DNA of 64,000 nt from Argopecten irradians (lineage: Eukaryota; Mollusca; Bivalvia; Pectinida; Pectinidae): contig NC_091149.1 in the NCBI RefSeq assembly GCF_041381155.1, positions 16,632,609-16,696,608 of the forward strand, read 5' to 3'. Shown one piece after another: positions 35,740 through 48,324 of this stretch (position 1 is the first letter of the stretch; each line of letters begins with the position of its first letter). The notes below the pieces were generated by a model. That model made no database searches and was not told the origin of the DNA. It saw only the letters and a list, made by a program, of their open reading frames with translations. Made by a program: the position numbers and the translations under genes.

Positions 35740-35812
35740 GCCCGGCTAGCTCAGTCGGTAGAGCACGAGACTCTTAATCTCGGGGTCGTGGGTTCGAGCC
35801 CCACGTTGGGCG
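35740..35812 (+). tRNA. tRNA-Lys(CTT): tRNA-Lys(CTT), unit 2
   Basis: Identical to the unit 1 Lys gene over 73 nt, with the same TGAAAACAACA leader and T-rich trailer. It converges on the Tyr gene at 36129-36218. Confidence 0.97.
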
Positions 35813-36128
35813 TTTATTTTTGCCCCCTGTAAACGTGTTACTTCTGATGTTCTACTGTGTTGTTCACATCTTACAACAAATCCTTCTATATTATATTCAA
35901 CAACTGTGGCGACTTTAATCCACAATCTTCAACTTAAAGAATTTGTTTATTATCTTTTTTTTTTATACCAATTCCTTTATGTTATGTGTTTATTATGTTT
36001 ATTATGTTTTCTTAGCCCGAAACAAAAAAAACAAATATTTGTGTTCTTTTCATTAGACGAGTTAGGTACTAATAATTGGTGCTTAAAATGTCTAATTTAA
36101 AATAGAAAATGTTGAGAAAATAAAACAA

Positions 36129-36218
36129 TCCCGCGAGCCGGAGTCGAACCAGCGACCTAAGGATAGCTCTGAGTTTAACCACTACAGTCCTCCGCTCTAC
36201 CAACTGAGCTATCACGGG
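36129..36218 (-). tRNA. tRNA-Tyr(GTA): tRNA-Tyr(GTA) with a 17-nt intron, unit 2
   Basis: Reading the minus strand: acceptor CCCGTGA with TCGCGGG and discriminator A, D arm GCTC..GAGC, anticodon stem GAGGA-TCCTT, anticodon GTA (Tyr). A 17-nt intron (TGGTTAAACTCAGAGCT) sits one base 3' of the anticodon, the canonical place for eukaryotic tRNA-Tyr introns. The T arm GCTGG-CCGGC carries the B box GGTTCGACTCC and the A box is TAGCTCAGTTGG. A T-rich run after the gene on the minus strand serves as terminator. It needs tRNA splicing endonuclease and ligase to mature. This is the common sequence of all copies except unit 1. Confidence 0.97.
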
Positions 36219-36779
36219 TTATGTTTATCGTCAATGCAACGATATCTATACGTTCTTCGTCGTCTCCAAGATGCCTCGGGAACGAACTGTACTGTGCGAA
36301 TCAGGAAGTTTCAATTTGGACGTCTTCCTTTGGAAATCAGTTTACATAACTCTTTTCTGGCAGAGTAAATGAATATAATGTGAACATTTACACTAATTGT
36401 TATCTAATTAACAAATGAGATCATGTATTTGATAACATATCACAATGATGCTGGTTGTTGATATGCATATCAACTTCGGTGTTTCAATGTCATTTTTTCC
36501 ATTTTGTAGAGTCATTATTGTAATTGTGACGTAACCACTGGACTAATACTCCGCTTGTTAACTCATATTTGTCCGAACGTTGGGTTCATCAGGGTGGTGT
36601 CCTATGGTCATCGTTTTTCTTGTAAATAACATGCATGTCAAATGATGCTATTGCCATCTTTTCTTCACGTCAAACTTATAAATATTTAGATTTTTTGGTT
36701 CGGTATTAACCAGAACAAAGAATCAGTTGATACGTATTATTTCACCATCATGAACGTTTTCTATTTTACGCGAATAACA

Positions 36780-36851
36780 GCGTCGGTGGTGTAACGGTTA
36801 GCATGGTTGCCTTCCAAGCAGTCGATCCGGGTTCGACTCCCGGCCGACGCA
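36780..36851 (+). tRNA. tRNA-Gly(TCC): tRNA-Gly(TCC), unit 2
   Basis: 72-nt cloverleaf: acceptor GCGTCGG with CCGACGC and discriminator A, A box TGGTGTAACGG, anticodon stem GTTGC-GCAGT (terminal G-T wobble) around the loop CTTCCAA (anticodon TCC, decoding GGA and GGG), T stem CCGGG-CCCGG with B box GGTTCGACTCC. The trailer CCTTATTTTTTT provides the terminator. No intron. It lies 561 bp upstream-to-upstream from the divergent Tyr gene and about 120 bp before the embedded MITE. Confidence 0.97.
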
Positions 36852-36970
36852 CCTTATTTTTTTCGTGGTAATCAATTAAGTAAAGTGAATCTTCGAGTAG
36901 CTTACTGAATTCCCTTCTGTGTTTGATATTGATATTTAGTTACATTTTGTTAGCAACTTTAAGTTAAATA

Positions 36971-37333
36971 TTAAAGATGCGCCGCCGCTGACAAATGGTA
37001 ATTTTTCACTATCAAAAACAGGAGCAGACGATTTAGTATTTGTCTTCACTTACTTACATACACCATTACCACCACTGAAAAGTTAAAGCTTCTAATTTAA
37101 CTTCAAGTTAAAAATATATAACAAAAATAATTAATTGCATCCCGAACAAATTCCGTGGCTCTATATCCTATCTGGAATGAAGTACTGATTGCGCATGGAC
37201 CAACGGGTAAAGAAATCATTTTATATTATTTTTGTGCTAATTAGACATATATATATATATATACGATTAAACACCTTTTATTGTTCAAATGATGAATATC
37301 ATTTATGCTCGGTCGGCGGTGGAGCATCTTTAA
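36971..37333 (+). mobile_element. MITE family E inside array unit 2
   Basis: Common array version of the element: left end TTAAAGATGCGCCGCCGCTGAC and right end GTCGGCGGTGGAGCATCTTTAA. It contains an AT-dinucleotide tract of variable length near its right third. Confidence 0.8.
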
Positions 37334-38478
37334 ACAAAATTAAAGTCGATCATTTTACAACTAGATTACATTGAGAAACGTTTTAATAACGTAATACGGT
37401 ACGAGATATAGACCATCTTCAATCTGTTTTGATTTAAAAATACCTTTGCACAACCGGAAGTGCAGATGCGTCTGATTGAGTAATTAGGACATACATTTTG
37501 ACACTCTTTCAAACGCATACCTGAACTTCTCAGCTTTGATGTTAACGCATGCGTTAATTGGTTGCATCTAATGAATACATTTCGTCTCATTCCGAGTTGA
37601 AATGCCAAAGGCATTTTCTTTAAACAAATGTACGTTTACTAATTTTACTACCACAGGATCGAAATGTCCCAGGGGCATGTATTTTACTTCGTTCAACAGG
37701 TTTTAAAACACTTTCTATTGCGAGACAGTCTCCAGATAAACAATAAAATAATCAACCCTTAAGAGAACAGTTTTTGATATCAACGGTTAAATGAAATGGG
37801 TATACATGCAAAATATCGCGACATCAACCTTCTCATTATTCTAAAGTACATAGCAGAAAATAGCAAATTATTGACATTTCATCATAATTATGAAATAGAT
37901 ACGGAAATGAACTTGATACAAATTTACTCAAATGACTAAACTGTTTTCGGCGCCAACAAATGCTTCCAACTATATTCATATTAAATCGACTAGGTTCTAC
38001 GTTTAGTGTTAAAGTTTTCGAAGTAGAAATCCTATTGAAATATCAGAACAAATCTATTCATTTTCATAGAGTATCATGTTTAAATTGACCACTATTCAGC
38101 TTAGATGGGAGTTTCCACACCAGTCCGTTAACTCAAACTTTAAATTCAGGACGTCATATTAAACTCTGAATAAAAGGAATTTTTAAAATTAGACAAAATA
38201 ACTAATCTCTTTTTGACTGACACAAATCATTTACTTTCTTTCGATTCGACTATTCGAAGGGAAAGAGCACCAAATCTATTTTAGACTTTTGTATAACAAT
38301 GGGTTATATGTTTATAGTTTATAAACACGTTTGTTATTTGATCATTTCATTTCAAAATGTAGAATATTTCACAAGAAGTCAAAATAAGTGAACAACTTTA
38401 GTTTGTCTTTTTAGCTGATTCTGACACTGTGTCATGTTGCTTTGTTAGGAACTCGACAGTTATGTAATGAAAACAACA

Positions 38479-38551
38479 GCCCGGCTAGCTCAGTCGGTAG
38501 AGCACGAGACTCTTAATCTCGGGGTCGTGGGTTCGAGCCCCACGTTGGGCG
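38479..38551 (+). tRNA. tRNA-Lys(CTT): tRNA-Lys(CTT), unit 3
   Basis: Identical to the other seven Lys copies; 311 bp from the 3' end of the convergent Tyr gene. Confidence 0.97.
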
Positions 38552-38862
38552 TTTATTTTTGCCCCCTGTAAACGTGTTACTTCTGATGTTCTACTGTGTT
38601 GTTTACATCTTACAACAAATCCTTCTATATTATATTCAACAACTGTGCGACTTTAATCCACAATCTTCAACTTAAAGAATTTGTTTATTATCAATCTTTT
38701 ATACCAATTCCTTTATGTTATGTGTATATTATGTTTATTATGTTTTCTTAGCCCGAAACAAAAATCAAATATTTGTGTTCTTTTCATTAGACGAGTTAGG
38801 TACTAATAATTGGTGCTTAAAATGTCTAATTTAAAATAGAAAATGTTGAGAAAATAAAACAA

Positions 38863-38952
38863 TCCCGCGAGCCGGAGTCGAACCAGCGACCTAAGGATAG
38901 CTCTGAGTTTAACCACTACAGTCCTCCGCTCTACCAACTGAGCTATCACGGG
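38863..38952 (-). tRNA. tRNA-Tyr(GTA): tRNA-Tyr(GTA) with a 17-nt intron, unit 3
   Basis: Identical to the unit 2 Tyr gene, intron included. A perfect 18-bp palindrome (GTTGATATGCATATCAAC, 39191-39208) lies 239 bp upstream and is shared by all units. Confidence 0.97.
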
Positions 38953-39512
38953 TTATGTTTATCGTCAATGCAACGATATCTATACGTTCTTCGTCGTCTC
39001 CAAGATGCCTCGGGAACGAACTGTACTGTGCGAATCAGGAAGTTTCAATTTGGACGTCTTCCTTTGGAAATCAGTTTACATAACTCTTTTCTGGCAGAGT
39101 AAATGAATATAATGTAAACATTTACACTAATTGTTATCTAATTAACAAATGAGATCATGTATTTGATAACATATCACAATGATGCTGGTTGTTGATATGC
39201 ATATCAACTTCGGTGTTTCAATGTCATTTTTTCCATTTGTAGAGTCATTATTGTAATTGTGACGTAACCACTGGACTAATACTCCGCTTGTAAACTCATA
39301 TTTGTCCGAACGTTGGGTTCATCAGGGTGGTGCCCTATGGTCATCGTTTTTCTTGTAAATAACATGCATGTCAAATGATGCTATTGTCATCTTTTCCTCA
39401 CGTCAAACTTATAAATATTTAGATTTTTTGGTTCGGTATTAACCGGAACAAAGAATCAGTTGATACGTATTATTTCACCATCATGAACGTTTTCTATTTC
39501 ATGTGAATAACA

Positions 39513-39584
39513 GCGTCGGTGGTGTAACGGTTAGCATGGTTGCCTTCCAAGCAGTCGATCCGGGTTCGACTCCCGGCCGACGCA
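39513..39584 (+). tRNA. tRNA-Gly(TCC): tRNA-Gly(TCC), unit 3
   Basis: Identical to the unit 2 Gly gene; leader in this unit reads TTCATGTGAATAACA. Confidence 0.97.
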
Positions 39585-39703
39585 CCTTATTTTTTTCGTG
39601 GTAATCAATTAAGTAAAATGAATCTTCGAGTAGCTTACTGAATTCCCTTCTGAGTTTGATATTGATATTTAGTTACATTTTGTTAGCAACTTTAAGTTAA
39701 ATA

Positions 39704-40073
39704 TTAAAGATGCGCCGCCGCTGACAAATGGTAATTTTTCACTATCAAAAACAGGAGCAGACGATTTAGTATTTGTCTTCACTTACTTACATACACCATT
39801 ACCACCACTGAAAAGTTAAAGCTTCTAATTTAACTTCAAGTTAAAAATATATATAACAAAAATAATTAATTGCATCCCGAACAAATTCCGTGGCTCTATA
39901 TCCTATCTGGAATGAAGTACTGATTGCGCATGGACCAACGTGTAAAGAAATCATTTTATATTATTTTTGTGCTAATTAGACATATATATATATATATATA
40001 TACGATTAAACACCTTTTATTGTTCAAAATGATGAATATCATTTATGCTCGGTCGGCGGTGGAGCATCTTTAA
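39704..40073 (+). mobile_element. MITE family E inside array unit 3
   Basis: Same position and ends as in unit 2, with a longer AT-dinucleotide tract. Confidence 0.8.
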
Positions 40074-41226
40074 ACAAAATTAAAGTCGATCATTTTACAA
40101 CTAGATTACATTGAGAAACGTTTTAATAACGTAATACGGTACGAGATATAGACCATCTTCAATCTGTTTTGATTTAAAAATACCTTTGCACAACCGGAAG
40201 TGCAGATGCGTCTGATTGAGTAATTAGGACATACAATTTGACACTCTTTCAAACGCATACCTGAACTTCTCAGCTTTGATGTTAACGCATGCGTTAATTG
40301 GTTGCATCTAATGAATACATTTCGTCTCATTCCGAGTTGAAATGCCAAAGGCATTTTCTTTAAACAAATGTACGTTTACTAATTTTACTACCACAGGATC
40401 GAAATGTCCCAGGGGCATGTATTTTACTTCGTTCAACAGGTTTTAAAACACTTTCTATTGCGAGACAGTCTCCAGATAAACAATAAAATAATCAACCTCT
40501 AAGAGAACAGTTTTTTGATATCAACGGTTAAATGAAATGGGTATACATGCAAAATATCGCGACATCAACCTTCTCATTATTCAAAAGTACATAGCAGAAA
40601 ATAGCAAATTATTGACATTTCATCATAATTATGAAATAGATACGGTTTCCAATTTCCAATTGAACTTGATACAAATTTACTCAAATGACTAAACTGCGCC
40701 AACAAATGCTTCCAACTATATTCATATTAAATCGACTAGGTTCTACGTTTAGTGTTAAAGTTTTCGAAGTAGAAATCCTATTGAAATATCAGAACAAATC
40801 TATTCATTTTCATAGAGTATCATGTTTAAATTGACCACTATTCAGCTTAGATGGGAGTTTTCCACACCAGTCCGTTAACTCAAACTTTAAATTCAGGACG
40901 TCATATTAAACTCTGAATAAAAGGAATTTTTAAAAATTAGACAAAATAACTAATCACTTTTTGACTGACACAAATCATTTACTTTCTTTCGATTCGACTA
41001 TTCGAAGGGAAAGAGCACCAAATCTATTTTAGACTTTTGTATAACAATGGGTTATATGTTTATAGTTTATAAACACGTTTGTTATTTGATCATTTCATTT
41101 CAAAATGTAGAATATTTCACAAGAAGTCAAAATAAGTGAACAACTTTAGTTTGTCTTTTTAGCTGATTCTGACACTGTGTCATGTTGCTTTGTTAGGAAC
41201 TCGACAGTTATGTAATGAAAACAACA

Positions 41227-41299
41227 GCCCGGCTAGCTCAGTCGGTAGAGCACGAGACTCTTAATCTCGGGGTCGTGGGTTCGAGCCCCACGTTGGGCG
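41227..41299 (+). tRNA. tRNA-Lys(CTT): tRNA-Lys(CTT), unit 4
   Basis: Identical to the other Lys copies. The 70-codon ORF running through it is only the tRNA sequence read as protein. Confidence 0.97.
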
Positions 41300-41614
41300 T
41301 TTATTTTTGCCCCCCTGTAAACGTGTTACTTCTGATGTTTCTACTGTGTTGTTTACATCTTACAACAAATCCTTCTATATATTATATTCAACAACTGTGC
41401 GACTTTAATCCACAATCTTCAACTTAAAGAATTTGTTTATTATCAATCTTTTATACCAATTCCTTTATGTTATGTGTATATTATGTTTATTATGTTTTCT
41501 TAACCCGAAACAAAAATCAAATATTTGTGTTCTTTTCATTAGACGAGTTAGGTACTAATAATTGGTGCTTAAAATGTCTAATTTAAAATAGAAAATGTTG
41601 AGAAAATAAAACAA

Positions 41615-41704
41615 TCCCGCGAGCCGGAGTCGAACCAGCGACCTAAGGATAGCTCTGAGTTTAACCACTACAGTCCTCCGCTCTACCAACTGAGCTATCA
41701 CGGG
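41615..41704 (-). tRNA. tRNA-Tyr(GTA): tRNA-Tyr(GTA) with a 17-nt intron, unit 4
   Basis: Identical to the unit 2 Tyr gene, intron included; converges with the Lys gene at 41227. Confidence 0.97.
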
Positions 41705-42264
41705 TTATGTTTTTCGTCAATACAACGATATCTATACGTTCTTCGTCGTCTCCAAGATGCTTCGGGAACGAACTGTACTGTGCGAATCAGGAAGTTTCAA
41801 TTTGGACGTCTTCCTTTGGAAATCAGTTTACATAACTCTTTTCTGGCAGAGTAAATGAATATAATGTGAACATTTACACTAATTGTTATCTAATTAACAA
41901 ATGAGATCATGTATTTGATAACATATCACAATGATGCTGGTTGTTGATATGCATATCAACTTCGGTGTTTCAATGTCATTCTTTCCATTTTTAGAGTCAT
42001 TATTGTAATTGTGACGTAACCACTGGACTAATACTCCGCTTGTTAACTCATATTTGTCCGAACGTTGGGTTCATCAGGGTGGTGTCCTATGGTCATCGTT
42101 TTTCTTGTAAATAACATGCATGTCAAATGATGCTATTGCCATCTTTTCTTCACGTCAAACTTATAAATATTTAGATTTTTTGGTTCGGTATTAACCAGAA
42201 CAAAGAATCAGTTGATACGTATTATTTCACCATCATGAACGTTTTCTATTTTATGCGAATAACA

Positions 42265-42336
42265 GCGTCGGTGGTGTAACGGTTAGCATGGTTGCCTTCC
42301 AAGCAGTCGATCCGGGTTCGACTCCCGGCCGACGCA
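42265..42336 (+). tRNA. tRNA-Gly(TCC): tRNA-Gly(TCC), unit 4
   Basis: Identical to the unit 2 Gly gene; leader here is TTTATGCGAATAACA, a variant shared with unit 7 and nearly with unit 2. Confidence 0.97.
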
Positions 42337-42456
42337 CCTTATTTTTTTTCGTGGTAATCAATTAAGTAAAATGAATCTTCGAGTAGCTTACTGAATTCCC
42401 TTCTGAGTTTGATATTGATATTTAGTTACATTTTGTTAGCAACTTTAAGTTAAATA

Positions 42457-42827
42457 TTAAAGATGCGCCGCCGCTGACAAATGGTAATTTTTCACTATCA
42501 AAAACAGGAGCAGACGATTTAGTATTTGTCTTCACTTACTTACATACACCATTACCACCACTGAAAAGTTAAAGCTTCTAATTTAACTTCAAGTTAAAAA
42601 TATATAACAAAAATAATTTATTGCATCCCGAACAAATTCCGTGGCTCTATATCCTATCTGGAATGAAGTACTGATTGCGCATGGACCAACGTGTAAAGAA
42701 ATCATTTTATATTATTTTTGTGCTAATTAGACATATATATATATATATATATATATACGATTAAACACCTTTTATTGTTCAAATGATGAATATCATTTAT
42801 GCTCGGTCGGCGGTGGAGCATCTTTAA
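42457..42827 (+). mobile_element. MITE family E inside array unit 4
   Basis: Same position and ends as in unit 2; one of the longest AT-dinucleotide tracts in the array. Confidence 0.8.
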
Positions 42828-43979
42828 ACAAAATTAAAGTCGATCATTTTACAACTAGATTACATTGAGAAACGTTTTAATAACGTAATACGGTACGAGA
42901 TATAGACCATCTTCAATCTGTTTTGATTTAAAAATACCTTTGCACAACCGGAAGTGCAGATGCGTCTGATTGAGTAATTAGGACATACAATTTGACACTC
43001 TTTCAAACGCATACCTGAACTTCTCAGCTTTGATGTTAACGCATGCGTTAATTGGTTGCATCTAATGAATACATTTCGTCTCATTCCGAGTTGAAATGCC
43101 AAAGGCATTTTCTTTAAACAAATGTACGTTTACTAATTTTACTACCACAGGATCGAAATGTCCCAGGGGCATGTATTTTACTTCGTTCAACAGGTTTTAA
43201 AACACTTTCTATTGCGAGACAGTCTCCAGATAAACAATAAAATAATCAACCTCTAAGAGAACAGTTTTTGATATCAACGGTTAAATGAAATGGGTATACA
43301 TGCAAAATATCGCGACATCAACCTTCTCATTATTCTAAAGTACATAGCAGAAAATAGCAAATTATTGACATTTCATCATAATTATGAAATAGATACTTGA
43401 TTCAAAATTATGAAATGAACTTGATACAAATTTACTCAAATGACTAAACTGCGCCAACAAATGCTTCCAACTATATTCATATTAAATCGACTAGGTTCTA
43501 CGTTTAGTGTTAAAGTTTTCGAAGTAGAAATCCTATTGAAATATCAGAACAAATCTATTCATTTTCATAGAGTATCATGTTTAAATTGACCACTATTCAG
43601 CTTAGATGGGAGTTTCCACACCAGTCCGTTAACTCAAACTTTAAATTCAGGACGTCATATTAAACTCTGAATAAAAGGAATTTTTAAAATTAGACAAAAT
43701 AACTAATCTCTTTTTGACTGACACAAATCATTTACTTTCTTTCTATTCGACTATTCGAAGGGAAAGAGCACCAAATCTATTTTAGACTTTTGTATAACAA
43801 TGGGTTATATGTTAATAGTTTATAAACACGTTTGTTATTTGATCATTTCATTTCAAAATGTAGAATATTTCACAAGAAGTCAAAATAAGTGAACAACTTT
43901 AGTTTGTCGTTTTAGCTGATTCTGACACTGTGTCATGTTGCTTTGTTAGGAACTCGACAGTTATGTAATGAAAACAACA

Positions 43980-44052
43980 GCCCGGCTAGCTCAGTCGGTA
44001 GAGCACGAGACTCTTAATCTCGGGGTCGTGGGTTCGAGCCCCACGTTGGGCG
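43980..44052 (+). tRNA. tRNA-Lys(CTT): tRNA-Lys(CTT), unit 5
   Basis: Identical to the other Lys copies; a single substitution (GTGTTG for GTGTTA) lies just downstream. Confidence 0.97.
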
Positions 44053-44363
44053 TTTATTTTTGCCCCCTGTAAACGTGTTGCTTCTGATGTTCTACTGTGT
44101 TGTTTACATCTTACAACAAATCCTTCTATATTATATTCAACAACTGTGCGACTTTAATCCACAATCTTCAACTTAAAGAATTTGTTTATTATCAATCTTT
44201 TATACCAATTCCTTTATGTTATGTGTATATTATGTTTATTATGTTTTCTTAGCCCGAAACAAAAATCAAATATTTGTGTTCTTTTCATCAGACGAGTTAG
44301 GTACTAATAATTGGTGCTTAAAATGTCTAATTTAAAATAGAAAATGTTGAGAAAATAAAACAA

Positions 44364-44453
44364 TCCCGCGAGCCGGAGTCGAACCAGCGACCTAAGGATA
44401 GCTCTGAGTTTAACCACTACAGTCCTCCGCTCTACCAACTGAGCTATCACGGG
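44364..44453 (-). tRNA. tRNA-Tyr(GTA): tRNA-Tyr(GTA) with a 17-nt intron, unit 5
   Basis: Identical to the unit 2 Tyr gene, intron included. Confidence 0.97.
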
Positions 44454-45014
44454 TTATGTTTTTCGTCAATACAACGATATCTATACGTTCTTCGTCGTCT
44501 CCAAGATGCTTCGGGAACGAACTGTACTGTGCGAATCAGGAAGTTTCAATTTGGACGTCTTCCTTTGGAAATCAGTTTACATAACTCTTTTCTGGCAGAG
44601 TAAATGAATATAATGTGAACATTTACACTAATTGTTATCTAATTAACAAATGAGATCATGTATTTGATAACATATCACAATGATGCTGGTTGTTGATATG
44701 CATATCAACTTCGGTGTTTCAATGTCATTCTTTCCATTTTTTAGAGTCATTATTGTAATTGTGACGTAACCACTGGACTAATACTCCGCTTGTAAACTCA
44801 TATTTGTCCGAACGTTGGGTTCATCAGGGTGGTGTCCTATGGTCATCGTTTTTCTAGTAAATAACATGCATGTCAGATGATGCTATTGTCATCTTTTCCT
44901 CACGTCAAACTTATAAATATTTAGATTTTTTGGTTCGGTATTAACCGGAACAAAGAATCAGTTGATACGTATTATTTCACCATCATGAACGTTTTCTATT
45001 TCATGTGAATAACA

Positions 45015-45086
45015 GCGTCGGTGGTGTAACGGTTAGCATGGTTGCCTTCCAAGCAGTCGATCCGGGTTCGACTCCCGGCCGACGCA
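45015..45086 (+). tRNA. tRNA-Gly(TCC): tRNA-Gly(TCC), unit 5
   Basis: Identical to the unit 2 Gly gene; upstream region shares the GTCAGATGATGC variant with unit 6 only. Confidence 0.97.
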
Positions 45087-45205
45087 CCTTATTTTTTTCG
45101 TGGTAATCAATTAAGTAAAATGAATCTTCGAGTAGCTTACTGAATTCCCTTCTGAGTTTGATATTGATATTTAGTTACATTTTGTTAGCAACTTTAAGTT
45201 AAATA

Positions 45206-45570
45206 TTAAAGATGCGCCGCCGCTGACAAATGGTAATTTTTCACAATCAAAAACAGGAGCAGACGATTTAGTATTTGTCTTCACTTACTTACATACACCA
45301 TTACCACCACTGAAAAGTTAAAGCTTCTAATTTAACTTCAAGTTAAAAATATATAACAAAAATAATTAATTGCATCCCGAACAAATTCCGTGGCTCTATA
45401 TCCTATCTGGAATGAAGTACTGATTGCGCATGGACCAACGGGTAAAGAAATCATTTTATATTATTTTTGTGCTAATTAGACATATATATATATATATATA
45501 CGATTAAACACCTTTTATTGTTCAAATGATGAATATCATTTATGCTCGGTCGGCGGTGGAGCATCTTTAA
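45206..45570 (+). mobile_element. MITE family E inside array unit 5
   Basis: Same position and ends as in unit 2; carries TCACAATCAAAAAC in place of TCACTATCAAAAAC, as in units 6 and 7. Confidence 0.8.
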
Positions 45571-46727
45571 ACAAAATTAAAGTCGATCATTTTACAACTA
45601 GATTACATTGAGAAACGTTTTAATAACGTAATACGGTACGAGATATAGACCATCTTCAATCTGTTTTGATTTAAAAATACCTTTGCACAACCGGAAGTGC
45701 AGATGCGTCTGATTGAGTAATTAGGACATACAATTTGACACTCTTTCAAACGCATACCTGAACTTCTCAGCTTTGATGTTAACGCATGCGTTAATTGGTT
45801 GCATCTAATGAATACATTTCGTCTCATTCCGAGTTGAAATGCCAAAGGCATTTTCTTTAAACAAATGTACGTTTACTAATTTTACTACCACAGGATCGAA
45901 ATGTCCCAGGGGCATGTATTTTACTTCGTTCAACAGGTTTTAAAACACTTTCTATTGCGAGACAGTCTCCAGATAAACAATAAAATAATCAACCTCTAAG
46001 AGAACAGTTTTTGATATCAACGGTTAAATGAAATGGGTATACATGCAAAATATCGCGACATCAACCTTCTCATTATTCAAAAGTACATAGCAGAAAATAG
46101 CAAATTATTGACATTTCATCATAATTATGAAATAGATACGGTTTCCAATTTCCAATTGAACTTGATACAAATTTACTCAAATGACTAAACTGTTTTCGGC
46201 GCCAACAAATGCTTCCAACTATATTCATATTAAATCGACTAGGTTCTACGTTTAGTGTTAAAGTTTTCGAAGTAGAAATCCTATTGAAATATCAGAACAA
46301 ATCTATTCATTTTCATAGAGTATCATGTTTAAATTGACCACTATTCAGCTTAGATGGGAGTTTCCACACCAGTCCGTTAACTCAAACTTTAAATTCAGGA
46401 CGTCATATTAAACTCTGAATAAAAGGAATTTTTAAAATTAGACAAAATAACTAATCTCTTTTTGACTGACACAAATCATTTACTTTCTTTCGATTCGACT
46501 ATTCGAAGGGAAAGAGCACCAAATCTATTTTAGACTTTTGTATAACAATGGGTTATATGTTTATAGTTTATAAACACGTTTGTTATTTGATCATTTCATT
46601 TCAAAATGTAGAATATTTCACAAGAAGTCAAAATAAGTGAACAACTTTAGTTTGTCTTTTTAGCTGATTCTGACACTGTGTCATGTTGCTTTGTTAGGAA
46701 CTCGACAGTTATGTAATGAAAACAACA

Positions 46728-46800
46728 GCCCGGCTAGCTCAGTCGGTAGAGCACGAGACTCTTAATCTCGGGGTCGTGGGTTCGAGCCCCACGTTGGGCG
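46728..46800 (+). tRNA. tRNA-Lys(CTT): tRNA-Lys(CTT), unit 6
   Basis: Identical to the other Lys copies. Confidence 0.97.
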
Positions 46801-47113
46801 TTTATTTTTGCCCCCTGTAAACGTGTTACTTCTGATGTTCTACTGTGTTGTTCACATCTTACAACAAATCCTTCTATATTATATTCAACAACTGTGCGAC
46901 TTTAATCCACAATCTTCAACTTAAAGAATTTGTTTATTATCAATTTTTTTTATACCAATTCCTTTATGTTATGTGTTTATTATGTTTATTATGTTTTCTT
47001 AACCCGAAACAAAAAACAAATATTTGTGTTCTTTTCATTAGACGAGTTAGGTACTAATAATTGGTGCTTAAAATGTCTAATTTAAAATAGAAAATGTTGA
47101 GAAAATAAAACAA

Positions 47114-47203
47114 TCCCGCGAGCCGGAGTCGAACCAGCGACCTAAGGATAGCTCTGAGTTTAACCACTACAGTCCTCCGCTCTACCAACTGAGCTATCAC
47201 GGG
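47114..47203 (-). tRNA. tRNA-Tyr(GTA): tRNA-Tyr(GTA) with a 17-nt intron, unit 6
   Basis: Identical to the unit 2 Tyr gene, intron included. Confidence 0.97.
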
Positions 47204-47763
47204 TTATGTTTATCGTCAATGCAACGATATCTATACGTTCTTCGTCGTCTCCAAGATGCCTCGGGAACGAACTGTACTGTGCGAATCAGGAAGTTTCAAT
47301 TTGGACGTCTTCCTTTGGAAATCAGTTTACATAACTCTTTTCTGGCAGAGTAAATGAATATAATGTAAACATTTACACTAATTGTTATCTAATTAACAAA
47401 TGAGATCATGTATTTGATAACATATCACAATGATGCTGGTTGTTGATATGCATATCAACTTCGGTGTTTCAATGTCATTCTTTCCATTTTTAGAGTCATT
47501 ATTGTAATTGTGACGTAACCACTGGACTAATACTCCGCTTGTAAACTCATATTTGTCCGAACGTTGGGTTCATCAGGGTGGTGTCCTATGGTCATCGTTT
47601 TTCTTGTAAATAACATGCATGTCAGATGATGCTATTGTCATCTTTTCCTCACGTCAAACTTATAAATATTTAGATTTTTTGGTTCGGTATTAACCGGAAC
47701 AAAGAATCAGTTGATACGTATTATTTCACCATCATGAACGTTTTCTATTTCATGTGAATAACA

Positions 47764-47835
47764 GCGTCGGTGGTGTAACGGTTAGCATGGTTGCCTTCCA
47801 AGCAGTCGATCCGGGTTCGACTCCCGGCCGACGCA
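47764..47835 (+). tRNA. tRNA-Gly(TCC): tRNA-Gly(TCC), unit 6
   Basis: Identical to the unit 2 Gly gene. Confidence 0.97.
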
Positions 47836-47954
47836 CCTTATTTTTTTCGTGGTAATCAATTAAGTAAAATGAATCTTCGAGTAGCTTACTGAATTCCCTT
47901 CTGAGTTTGATATTGATATTTAGTTACATTTTGTTAGCAACTTTAAGTTAAATA

Positions 47955-48324
47955 TTAAAGATGCGCCGCCGCTGACAAATGGTAATTTTTTCACAATCAA
48001 AAACAGGAGCAGACGATTTAGTATTTGTCTTCACTTACTTACATACACCATTACCACCACTGAAAAGTTAAAGCTTCTAATTTAACTTCAAGTTAAAAAT
48101 ATATAACAAAAATAATTTATTGCATCCCGAACAAATTCCGTGGCTCTATATCCTATCTGGAATGAAGTACTGATTGCGCATGGACCAACGTGTAAAGAAA
48201 TCATTTTATATTATTTTTGTGCTAATTAGACATATATATATATATATATATATACGATTAAACACCTTTTATTGTTCAAATGATGAATATCATTTATGCT
48301 CGGTCGGCGGTGGAGCATCTTTAA
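47955..48324 (+). mobile_element. MITE family E inside array unit 6
   Basis: Same position and ends as in unit 2; shares the TCACAATC substitution with units 5 and 7. Confidence 0.8.

Noticed and set aside
41215-41427. 70-codon ORF across tRNA-Lys (LAQSVEHETLNLGVVGSSPT)
   Set aside because: This peptide is the well-known conceptual translation of a tRNA gene, not a protein.
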